From assembly GCF_949628215.1 (NCBI RefSeq), contig NW_027441109.1, forward strand, positions 930,001 to 994,000: a DNA stretch of 64,000 nucleotides, in the 5' to 3' direction. Below the pieces are notes generated by a model, which saw only the letters and a list, made by a program, of their open reading frames with translations, ran no database searches and was not told the origin of the DNA. Origin of the DNA: Phalacrocorax aristotelis (lineage: Eukaryota; Chordata; Aves; Suliformes; Phalacrocoracidae). This document shows positions 33,812-43,459 of the stretch, one piece after another. The position numbers and the translations under genes are program-made. Position 1 is the first letter of the stretch. Each line of letters opens with the position of its first letter.

Positions 33812-36782
33812 TCAGTTTAGTGTTTGCTTCATGTTCTGAAATTTTTCACTTGATTGTGGTCTCCAGGGTGTATGCAGGTCCCATTTTCTACCCAAAATTT
33901 TATTAATTTGTTGAAGTACCTCTGCAAAAAAATGTGGTGCTCTATCAGAGGACATTCCCGTTGGCACTCTAAATCTTGGTATTATTTCCTTCAGCAACGT
34001 CTTAACTACTACTCTAGCTTTGTCGGTGCAGCACGAGAAAGCTGCTGGCCATCTAGAAAATTTGTCAATCAGCACTGACAAATACTGCTCTATCTATTTT
34101 GTCTGGGTAACTCAGAGAACTTAATTTGCTAATAATTTCCGGGAGAATTTTTTGTTTTGTTACTCCTAAAGGTTGTTTCCTTTGGTTCAGGGGATTATTT
34201 CTAGGACAGATTGGACACTTAGCTACTATGGGTTTAACTATTCTTGTCGTGCCTACACACGCTACAGATGTTTTTAAACTCAAAACCGTAGCGCCTACAG
34301 CCTAATGTGTTTGCTCATGGTTTTCTTTTGCAAGTTCTGTCATAACTTGTGGGGTGGTTGTTGTTATTACTTGTTTTTCTGGTGTTACCTACCATCTCTC
34401 TGTGTTTTGTGATGCTTCCAATTGTTCTGCTAATTGCTCATCCAATTTATTATATCTCGGTTTCAACTTTGGAATTCTGATCTGTTTTACTGGTACTAGT
34501 GCAAGGATACCTTGCTCTGCAGTCCTCTTTGCAGCTTTATCGGTCAGTCGTTTGCTTATGTTTACAGCCGTCTGGCCAAATTGATGAGCTTTGCAACGCT
34601 TTACCGCCACTTCTTTTGGTTTCTGCACGTCTTCCGGAAGTTGGAGAATTTCTTCTTTATGCTGTATTGATGATTCTTGGGCTGATGGCAGTCCTTTCTC
34701 CTTCCCAATAGCTCCATGATCGTGGATCACACCAAATGCACGTTTGGAATCAGTCTAGATATTTATCCTTTGTCCTTCTGCCATTCGCAGAGCTCGCTTC
34801 AATGCTACCAATACTGCTTTCTGTGCTGAGGTGTTTGCAGGCAGCACCCCTGACTCCATTCCCTCGGCGGCGATAACGACAGCATATCCGGCCATTCGCT
34901 TCTCTTCTCGCCCAGAGCTTCTTCCATCTGTAAACAACTCCAGATCAGGATTTTCCCAGAGGTTTGTGTCTCAGGTCTGGTCTGCTGGAATAGACTTGTT
35001 CAATAGTTAGCAAGCGATCGTGTTCTAAATTGTCCGTAAGGTTTTCTGTTGTTAAAAACATAGCAGGATTCAGTATAGCAGTAGTCTTCGATTCCACATC
35101 GTCTTGTTCTAACAGAACAACTTGATATTTCAACATTCTGCTAAGGGATAGCCAACGACCCCCCTTTTGTTCTAAAACAGTCACCGCTATGTGCGGGACA
35201 TATACTGTCATCTTCTGTCCCATTGTTAACTTTGGGGCTTCCCGGATCGGCAGCGCTGTCGTTGCTACTGCCCGTAAACACCTAGGCCATCTTTTACTCG
35301 CGTGGTCAGGTTGTTTGGAGAAGTAGCCCACAGGTCTCTTCCAGGTTCCCAGTCGCTGTGTCAGCACTCCAAGGGCTAAATGTTGTCTTTCGTGGACAAA
35401 CAACTGAAAAGGTTTAGCGAAATCAGGTAGGCCTAATGCAGGGGCCATCATCGAGGCTCTTTTCAGTTCTTTGAATGCCGTTTGGCATCCGGGCGTCCAG
35501 GTTAAATATTTATCCTTTTGAGTCTTTCAATGCCTCAAATAATGGTTTTACATACAGTCTACAGTTCAGAATCCAGAGCTGATGCTATTTCATTGTTTTC
35601 AGAAAAGCTCTCAGTTCCTTCGGGCTGCTAGGTTCGGGAATTTGACAAATAGTTTCTTTCTTTTCACTTTCTAATTGTCTTTGTCTTTGAGATATTTCAA
35701 ATCCTAAATAAATGGCTGCTTCTTTTCCTATTTGGGTTTTGTTTCTGGAAACTCCGCATCTTCCTTGGCCCAGAAAATTTAAAAATTTCAAAACATTTTT
35801 CTTTACTTTGTGCCGCTATCAGAATGTCATCCGCATTCTGTAACAAGATGCCTCTCCCTGGGTTCTGTTTTTTCTATATCTCTAATTTTTTTTTGCCAGC
35901 TGAGTCTCAAGTATCGTAGGACTATTTTTAAATCCTTGTGGAAGTACGGTCCATGGTAGCTGTGTCTTTCATTCTGTGGTGGGGCTTTCCCATTGCAAAG
36001 CAAATAGGCTTTGACTTTTTATGCCTGGAGGTATGCAAAAGAAGGCGTCCTTCAAATCTAGTACAGTAAACCATTTATGCTCCTCCTTTAAAAGAGGTCA
36101 GTAAAGTGTATGGATTAGCTACTACCGGATGTATATCTTGGACCACCTGATTTATAGCCCTTAAATCGTGAACTAGCTAATACTCTTTGCCTCTAGATTT
36201 CTTTACTGGCGACACAGGAGTACTATATTCTGATTCACATTCCACTAAAAGCTCATATTCTGAAAAATTTTATAATTAACTTCTGTAATCCTTTTCGAGC
36301 CTCTCGCTTAATAGCGTATTGTTTTTGTCTTACGGGCTTGGCTCCAAGCTTTAAGGTTACTTTTACCGGCTCTGCCCACTTAGATCGCTCCGGAGCTCCG
36401 CTCGCTCAAACCAAAGGAATTACTACGTTTTCCACTTCCTTGGGAACCTGTTCCTCCCTGGAGGAATCCTGTAACATAAACGCTCTCGCCTCTGTGGCTT
36501 TTGATTCTGGTGTTAGTGATTTAATCTCTCCATCTTTAAAAGTTACTTGAGCATCTAATTGACCTAATAGATCTCGTCATAACAGAGGCAGTGGACATTC
36601 AGGCATATGCAGAAACTGGTGAGTTGCCCATTGCTTCTCCAATTTAAACTTTAATGGCTCTGAGAGGGGCTAATTTTTCTTTGCCCTGTTGCGCTAGCAA
36701 CATCTACTGATTTATGATCAAATTTCTCTTCACGTGTATTCAATACCAAATAAGTGGCTCCCGTATCTACCAAAAATTCTAT
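33812..36782 (-). pseudogene. pol: pro-pol remnant, provirus copy 3
   Basis: Same motifs and lesions as copy 1: LVDTGA at 36756-36773, NADD at 35826-35837, RNase H and integrase losses. Confidence 0.9.
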
Positions 36783-36868
36783 TTCTTCATTCCGTAGCTT
36801 CAGTGTAACCAGGTGTTCAGCTAGGGTTGATTCCCCTGGTCTCCTTCATGCCAAGCTACTTCAAGCAT

Positions 36869-37799
36869 TTAACCCAGATCTCTGGATTCAGGTTGTTCTA
36901 GTTTCTGAAGGTTGTTTTCTCTCCCCCCGCCCCCATCTGGGGCTGATTGTCTTATGAATATAGAGACCAGCTGAATTGCTTTTTCTGGTTTTTCTGGGTT
37001 CAAATGAGTATATTTTCTGGTGGTCACCTTCAGTCTTTCCATAAAGGCTGAAGGGGACTCACTTAATTCTTGTCTCACTTCATAAATTTTGACCAATTTA
37101 TTGCTTTTGGCATTGCTTGTCTTACTCCAAATAAAATCTCTCTCTGACATCTAGTCAACATTCCCCTGGGTCCTGGCTGATTAGGGTCCCACTCGGGATT
37201 TGTAGATGGAAAATTCTTATTCATTGTTCTCTGTAAATTCCCGTTAGCATGTGCTCCCTGCACCTGCCTTCTGGCTGTATTCAGTACTATTTTCTTGTCA
37301 GTTTCATCAAGCGAAGTATCCAGTATCACAAGTAGAGCAACACTCTTTCAAGTTCTCACCACGTTTTCCTCTTTTCAGAAACATTGCCGTAGAATCTTGT
37401 GGACATACCTCACGCTGTTTCTGCTGCTCGGGATGATTCCACGGTGTAAAGAACAAATCAACATATGCCACTTCTTCCCATTTGCCTTCCCTTTTTACAA
37501 AACAACATTAATTGCAAGACGGTACGATATTGCAATGTCTCATGTTCTGGCCATTTGTGCCCACCTTCCAATTGATACGTTGGCCACCAATGATTGCAAT
37601 ATTCAATTAATGGTTTCCGAGTTAGTGGGTCACCGCCCCCGACGTCTTTCCAGTGCTTCAAAATACATCGCAAAGGTGTTCTCTGTGGGATAGGTTTCCT
37701 ACTCAGTAATGCTCCCGTCTCCCAGTCAACTAGTAGTTGTGATTGTGCGCTATCGCAAATACTAGTCAGAGGGACTCCAACCCCCGTTAGAGGTCTCAC
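36869..37799 (-). pseudogene. gag: gag remnant, provirus copy 3
   Basis: Same broken matrix-like and capsid parts as in copies 1 and 2. Confidence 0.8.
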
Positions 37800-38198
37800 T
37801 GGAAATCTGCCACTGGGATCTGTAGCCCCCTGCTAGATATCCCTGGAGACTTCAACCCCCTGTTGAAGACTCCCCTACCCTCGGGTCCCGCTCCACAGGC
37901 TTTCGCCTAGCAGAGACTTACCAACCGAGGCACCTCTTGGCCCCGACCCTGCGTGGCTTTCGCCGCGCCTTACGGGCAGGCCTGTGGGACTCAAACCCGC
38001 TATCCTATCCTATGTGGGAAACTAACCCCACGTATTATTCTACCTAAGTTTCTTCTTCAAAGAATGCCTTGTTTACCTCAATCCAGGGGATCTTGCTCAG
38101 AATTCTCTGGCCCGGGGATCGGAAGCTCTCCCGGAGAATTCCTCGGGGCCGGCTGCAGGTCCCACGATCCCACGGATCCGTCGAGATTCAAAAGCAGG

Positions 38199-38216
38199 TT
38201 CCCACCTGGGGTGCCA
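38199..38216 (-). other. primer-binding site, copy 3
   Basis: Same 18-base site as copies 1 and 2, 4 bp from the LTR. Confidence 0.7.
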
Positions 38217-38220
38217 AAAC

Positions 38221-38798
38221 TGTTACCGAAAAACGCGTTAAAATCGGAAACGACTCCTCAACACCAATTTAGTATTAAAGAGCAGGCATTCTATATTCAC
38301 GGCGCCGGATGCACGGGGGATCGCTCCTCCTGGCGTGCGTACCTCACGCACCTTTCCTGTACAATTTGTAGATGAAAATTTTACATACTCATACATAGTC
38401 ATTATTGTCTTGTCTAGCGATGGGTACAAACTTGCTCGTTCCGTATGTCAATCACTGCGCAGGCTCGGTTGTCCTCTTCCGTTGTTCTCTTCTGAGTAGG
38501 TGGTGTTACTTGGGTCGGTGGTGGTCTGTGAGTCGGTGGTCGCGATCTCCCCCTGCCGGAATTACCTTTTAGCTTCTCGGCTCTTACTCTTGGCAGTCTT
38601 GGCTAGTTTTCTCAGTCCGCTAAGCGAAACCGCGTTTTGTCATCCTTTTCTGACAGAAGCATGTTGTCTGTTGTTCTGCTGACATTAACGATCGCCTAGG
38701 GACTAAAATGCAGATCGACAGGTGCGCTGATTGGTACGCTCCATGTTCCCGTAATGGAACACCGTCTCTGGTTGGTTGATTTCATCGCTTTGGTTACA
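38221..38798 (-). repeat. 5' LTR, provirus copy 3
   Basis: 578 bp, near-identical to the right LTRs of copies 1 and 2. It reads CCTAGGGACT near its right end where they read CCTAGGCACT. Confidence 0.93.
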
Positions 38799-39999
38799 CC
38801 TGTTCCTGTTGTTCAGTTTCTTCTTTTTTGGCTTTGTGTGATTCTCTCTGTGATTCTGTTTTTCTCTGCCTCGCTTTTCCCAGCTCCCCGTCCCTCACTT
38901 TTAATGCCCGTTATCCTTCACCAGCACACTCTCCCTTGGTTCCCATCCTCGTTTCTGAATTCCTCCTGCTTTGCCACGTAGCCCGTGACTTTTTTCTTAA
39001 TCTCTCTCTGTCTGCCTCAACGCTCCCCCCGTGCTTTTTAATTTGTCTTCTCTGCTCTGTACCCTGCTACTGTTCTTGCCTTTCTGAGTTCTTCTCTGTC
39101 CAGCTCCCTTTCCCTATTCATGAATTCCTGTTCTTCCTGCAGCCACCGCTGTTCCCTGTGACCTCCATCTCTCTCTGTCCAGCTCCCTGTCCCTAGGTTT
39201 TAATTCCTGCCTCTGCCCGCTGTAGCCTGTCTAGATGTTTCTCTCGGCCTCTCTCTCTGTCCGGCTCCCTCTCTCTGTGTTCTAATTCCACGTTCTCTGT
39301 CACGTGGACCCGTGCTATTTGTTTGTCCTCATCTCTCTCTGTCCAGCTCCTTGCTGCGATGTTTTATTTCCTCATTTCCTCCCTCTCTGTCTTTGTAGCC
39401 CATTGCTGTTGGTTTGTTTGTTGTTTTTTTTTTTTCCACTTGTTTCTTCATGTGTCTCTGTCTGCCTCCCAGTCCCTGATCTTTAATTCCTCCTTCCCTG
39501 TAGGCCGCTGTTCCTTTTTTCCATTCTACATTGTGTTCTCTTTGGTCTCGTGTTCTTATTCATTGATTCCCTCCTCGCTGCCCTGTGGCTTGTCCCCATT
39601 TTATTGTTGCTTCTCTCTCCCTCTCTCTGGCTTCTTGCCCCTGTTTTTAAAATTCCTCCCTCTCTTCTCTCTTCCCTGTAGGCCGTGTGATCTTTAGCCT
39701 TTCTCCATGTCTTTCTGCCCATCTCTCTGTGTCTATTCATTAATTCTTCCCTCTCTGCCCTGTAGCCTGTAGCTTCTGTCCTTTCTCCATCTTGCTGTCC
39801 CTGGCTCCCGCGTGACCCTATGCTAGAATTGTTTCTCTCTTCTCTCCGTACGCATTGCGATTCCTTTTGCTCTCTGTCTCCCTTTGGTTTTTTTCTTTTT
39901 TTTTTCTGGCTCCCTGTCCCTAATTCTTAATTCTCTGCCTTCTCGTGCCCCATGGTTTGTTCTGTGGGGTTCTCTCGCGGTTCCCTCGCAGTTCCCTCC
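38799..39999. repeat. pyrimidine-rich minisatellite, right part, unit 3
   Basis: Near-identical to 18357-19556 and 28451-29650. Confidence 0.7.
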
Positions 40000-40074
40000 A
40001 GTCCATACTGGGCTATATTGGTCTAGTCCATACTGGGCTATATTGGTCTAGTCCATACTGGGCTATATTGGTCT
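40000..40074. repeat. 25-bp repeat, 3 copies
   Basis: Same unit as at 19557, three copies. Confidence 0.9.
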
Positions 40075-40139
40075 GTCCCGGCTTCCTCCCACTTCTTTCC
40101 CAGTGCCTCACAGTAGGTCCCGGTTCCGTCCATGGGATG

Positions 40140-40445
40140 AACTGTGAGGGAACTGTGAGGGAACTGTGAGGGAACTGTGAGGGAACTGTGAGGGAACTGT
40201 GAGGGAACTGTGAGGGAACTGTGAGGGAACTGTGAGGGAACTGTGAGGGAACTGTGAGGGAACTGTGAGGGAACTGTGAGGGAACTGTGAGGGAACTGTG
40301 AGGGAACTGTGAGGGAACTGTGAGGGAACTGTGAGGGAACTGTGAGGGAACTGTGAGGGAACTGTGAGGGAACTGTGAGGGAACTGTGAGGGAACTGTGA
40401 GGGAACTGTGAGGGAACTGTGAGGGAACTGTGAGGGAACTGTGAG
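40140..40445. repeat. 11-bp minisatellite, about 28 copies, end of unit 3
   Basis: Same AACTGTGAGGG unit, 306 bp, uniform. Confidence 0.97.
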
Positions 40446-40727
40446 TAGGGGGGCGGCCCCCCGGGCCCCAGCCCCGCCCCCCCCGCCTGGGGCCAGGGCG
40501 CCGCGGCCGCCGGCCCCTTCCTCCTCTGCCCGCTCCCGTCGCAGACGGCTCGGTATGTGTCACGAGCGGCAGCCCCGTTCAGCAGCTCTCGGAGGGCGCG
40601 CGGCTGTGCCCGGCCGTGACCGGGGCCCGCAGGGGTTTCCCGCTCGCTCCGAGAAGGCGCTGGCCCCGAGCCGGCGCGTCCCGCCCCGCCCGGCCCTCGG
40701 CGCCCTCGCGAGCTGAGCGCGGCCCGG

Positions 40728-40744
40728 CCAGCAGGGGGCGCTGG
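40728..40744 (+). promoter_or_regulatory. CTCF-type motif, unit 4
   Basis: Identical CCAGCAGGGGGCGCTGG, 10043 bp from the unit 3 site, same orientation; preserved although the TATA-like element downstream is deleted in this unit. Confidence 0.7.
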
Positions 40745-41145
40745 CGCTCACCGGCTGGGCGCGGTGGCGGGGCCGGTGGGGGCCGTTCCTTCCGGCCGCC
40801 CCGCGGGGCTCGGGCTTCCGGTGGCGCGTGCGCGGCGCGTCGGAGCGGGGGCGGGAGCGGTGCGTGTGGAGGCCGAAGGGCCGGTGCGTGTGGCGGCCGG
40901 GTCGCGAGGCGTCCCTGTGCGGTGCCGGGGCCCCTCTGCGGCCCGGCGTGGGAAGCCCGCGGCCGGCGGAGCCTGCTCGGAGCTGGGCGGGGAGCGCCGC
41001 GGCGGTCCGGCCGCCGGCAGCCATCCCCTGCGGTGTCCGGCAGCCCCTCGGGACGCCTGGAGGCCTGGCGGTGCCCGAGCCTCGCCTGCGGCAGCCGCCT
41101 GAGAGAGCAGCGCGGCCGTGTCCGGGGGCCGGAGAGCGCTGGTGG
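40745..41145 (+). promoter_or_regulatory. CpG-island promoter and candidate exon 1, unit 4, lacking the TATA-like box
   Basis: Matches the other promoters except that 14 bp (CTTTAAGGGCCGCC) are missing at the 40800/40801 junction, between direct repeats of GGCCGCC. Donor GTGAGT begins at 41146. CTCF-type and Sp1-like elements are retained. Confidence 0.5.
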
Positions 41146-41716
41146 GTGAGTTTGGGCAGCGGGGGGCGGGTGTGTGTCTCCGGGCGGGGCCGGGGGGCTC
41201 CGTGCCCCGCAGAGGAGCCCCGGTCGGGCATCGTTCGCTTCCGAACAATGCAGGTCTGTCCCTGGTTATTTTCTGTGTACAGTGTTTCGGGCCACCTGAA
41301 AGCCTTTGGCCGGGTAGGTTTGGTGCGGGGCGATGGCAGGTGTGGACCCTGAAAGATCTCGGGTGGGGGGCGTGGGAGGTATTTCTTGCCTTAAAACTCT
41401 GAGCCCACCTCGTGTGTCATGTCGTGTTATCATGTCGTGAGTCTCGTGACTGTGGCAAATGGCTGAGTCGGGCGTTTTCTGATAACTAACTTCTGAACGT
41501 GTGCGTGTGTAGGCACGGGGAGATTTGTACAGGGTGACGGAGCCCCTTGTGCTTCTGTGCTAATGTCTACCTGTTCTAGACCTCCAGTGTTGGAAAGCCT
41601 TTGTTTAGTGCCTAGTTGTGGCTGCGTAACTGCTGTTGCGCCTGCAGCTGTGCTCGCAGGGATGCTGGGTGGCTCCGCATCAAACCGGCCGCCGGGCGGC
41701 CGGGTTGTGCCGCAGA

Positions 41717-41796
41717 GCATGCCGGGAGCTGTAGTCCTGGCGCAGTGGCTGCCGGCCCTGTCACGTGGTTCGCCGGGCATGGCGGGAGGCGCGGTC
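41717..41796 (+). promoter_or_regulatory. ZNF143/SBS-type promoter, unit 4
   Basis: Same arrangement (41717-41736 and 41777-41796). The weaker second element differs at one base (GCGGTC for GCAGTC). Confidence 0.6.
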
Positions 41797-42101
41797 TTCC
41801 GGCGCTCGGGTGCCGGGCGGCCGTGGCGCGTACGGTACGCGAGATGTATTTTTGGGGTTGGCTTCGTGTTGATTACTGGGGGCTTGCGGGTGCGGCCGCT
41901 TCCCGAGAAGCGGTGAGTTCCCCGGGAGCTGACAGAAGGGAAGAGGGAAAGGAGGAGGACGATGACCTTTTCCCCGTGCCCAGGGCGCAGATGATGGCCG
42001 CGTCCCCGGCCCACTGGAGGTCCCGCTCAGCCTCCCCTGGCCCCCCTTGCCCCGTGCGCCTGCCCCCAGCTCCGGCACCTCCCCATAAGCGTGCTGCATA
42101 G
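41719..42101 (+). CDS. hypothetical 103-aa protein, two candidate exons, unit 4
   Basis: Same structure: exon 41719-41912, intron 41913-41983, exon 41984-42101. By hand I count seven base differences from unit 2 in the frame: four synonymous (GCA/GCG, AGG/AGA, GCC/GCG, CCG/CCT) and three replacing (R to W, T to P, C to R, all in the Ser/Pro-rich tail). The second-exon differences resemble unit 1, suggesting conversion. Function unknown. Confidence 0.3.
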
Positions 42102-42298
42102 CCTTAGGCCGCCCCCAGGCCCTGTCGTGAAGGCAGCAAGCCGTCCCTCAAGCGCACTGGATTCCCCCTTGGTGCAGGGGCCCTTAGCAGTAGCGTGGGG
42201 AGGGAGCGGTGTGTCCAGAAGCCCCTGCGGAAGGAGAAGCTTTGGCCAGGGTCGATCGACGGTAATGACGGTCGCTGTTTCTTCTTTCCCTCTCCCAG

Positions 42299-42490
42299 AG
42301 ACCGTGCTGAGGACGTGGTTGTCTGTCCTTCCCCCGGGGATGCCGTTGCCTGTGGCCGTCTCAGGCTCGCGTGGCTTCTCTCTGCCCGTCCTCGCCGTCC
42401 TCGCAGCGCAGGGCCGAAAAGGGATAGACAAAGCCCTTCCCGGCTGCGGACAGGAGCTGCCTCGGCTGAAGCTGGAGACGCCAACGAAAG
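42299..42490 (+). other. candidate 192-bp exon, unit 4
   Basis: Same length and splice borders as units 2 and 3 with a few base changes and no indels. Confidence 0.35.
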
Positions 42491-42748
42491 GTAAAGAAGA
42501 AGAAACTGAAGGTGCTCTGGCTGCCAGCTGCCTTCCTGCCGCAGGCAAGAGAGAGCCTGTCCATGCAGGTGGGGGAGGAAGGATCCCCCTTCATAGCCCG
42601 CAGCGGGCCAGGCCACTAACGTGCACCGTAGGGTCTGTATGCGTAACCCGGAGTTGGGTACGGGCGTGTAGTGCACGAGCGAGCTAGGCTACGTGCCTAG
42701 GAAGCCTCATCTGGTAAGAGCTGTAAGACACCCACGTATTCTCTTCAG

Positions 42749-42858
42749 GTGGAGGACGGCCTAGAGTCTGGAGCTGCAGAAGAGGCAGGGAGGAGAGGAG
42801 GGGAAAGAAGCATCTGAACGGCTAAATTGTGCCAGCAGCGCTGAGAGCGAGAGTCGCG
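42749..42858 (+). other. candidate 110-bp exon, unit 4
   Basis: Same borders (acceptor to 42748, donor GTGAGT at 42859). One change turns AGCATGTGA into AGCATCTGA and leaves the TGA stop of the candidate frame in place. Confidence 0.4.
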
Positions 42859-42872
42859 GTGAGTCCTGGGCC

Positions 42873-43202
42873 AGTGGGGCCCCGTTGCCTCTCTTGTACG
42901 TCCTGGGCCCTCCCTGTCTCTCCCCCGGCCCCCTCTCTTTCCTTACCTGCTGCAAAATTGACTTTTTTTTTTGCGCCCCCCCCCCCCGCACCTTCTTTCT
43001 CTGTCTCGCTCTGAGTGTCTCCCTGCCTCCCCGTCTTTTCAGTCCTCCCTCTCTCTGTCCTGTAGCCTGTGGCTCCTTTTTCTTTCTCCGCCTTTCTCTG
43101 CCTGGCTCTGGCTCCGTTTTTTTTTTTTTTTTTATTCCTCCTGCTCTGTCCTGTAGCCTGTCGGTGTTTTGTTGTTCTCTGGCTCTCTTGATCTGACTCC
43201 CT
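42873..43202. repeat. pyrimidine-rich minisatellite, left part, unit 4
   Basis: Same repeat with slightly different T and C homopolymers, ending at the LTR fragment at 43203. The right half is missing. Confidence 0.7.
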
Positions 43203-43459
43203 GTGTTACCGAAAAACGCGTTAAAATCGGAAACGACTCCTCAACACCAATTTAGTATTAAAGAGCAGGCATTCTTTATTCGCGGCGCCGGATGCACGGG
43301 GGATCGCTCCTCCTGGCGTGCGTACCTCACGCACCTTTCCCGTACAATTTATAGATGAAAATTTCACATACTCATACATAGTCATTATTGTCTTGTCTAG
43401 TGATGGGTACAAACTTGCTCGTTCCCTATGTCAGTCACTGCGCAGGCTCGGTTGTCCTC
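43203..43459 (-). mobile_element. truncated LTR, probable solo-LTR remnant, unit 4
   Basis: It starts at the same position in the same flank (CTCCCTG then TGTTACCG) as the other left LTRs and stops after 257 bp, where satellite begins. Its first about 140 bp carry 3'-LTR-type bases (TTTATTCGCGG, TTTCCCG). From about 43357 it carries 5'-LTR-type bases (GATGAAAATTT, CATAGTC, GATGGGTAC). This is the pattern of an LTR-LTR recombinant. Confidence 0.8.

Larger units (their letters stand above)
33175..38798 (-). mobile_element. defective class I endogenous retrovirus, copy 3
   Basis: Same insertion, flanks and lesions, 5624 bp (equal in length to copy 1, without the 2-bp deletion of copy 2). Confidence 0.93.
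30405..40445 (+). repeat. segmental duplication unit 3
   Basis: Direct copy of unit 2; its marker at 30498 lies 10043 bp before that of unit 4 (40541). The shorter length relative to unit 2 is explained by a terminal 11-bp array of 306 bp instead of 614 bp. It contains a complete provirus at 33175-38798. Confidence 0.95.
40446..43459 (+). repeat. segmental duplication unit 4 (truncated)
   Basis: The unit matches units 2 and 3 from the GC-rich start through both promoters, the candidate exons and the pyrimidine-rich repeat. It stops 257 bp into the LTR at 43459, where satellite sequence begins. It lacks all internal proviral sequence, the downstream pyrimidine-rich half and the 11-bp array. 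Confidence 0.93.

Noticed and set aside
20055..40445. Possibility that units 2 and 3 are one unit assembled twice
   Set aside because: They differ in 11-bp copy number (56 versus 28), a 2-bp pol deletion and several single bases, some shared with other units, which argues for real copies. Long reads would still be decisive.
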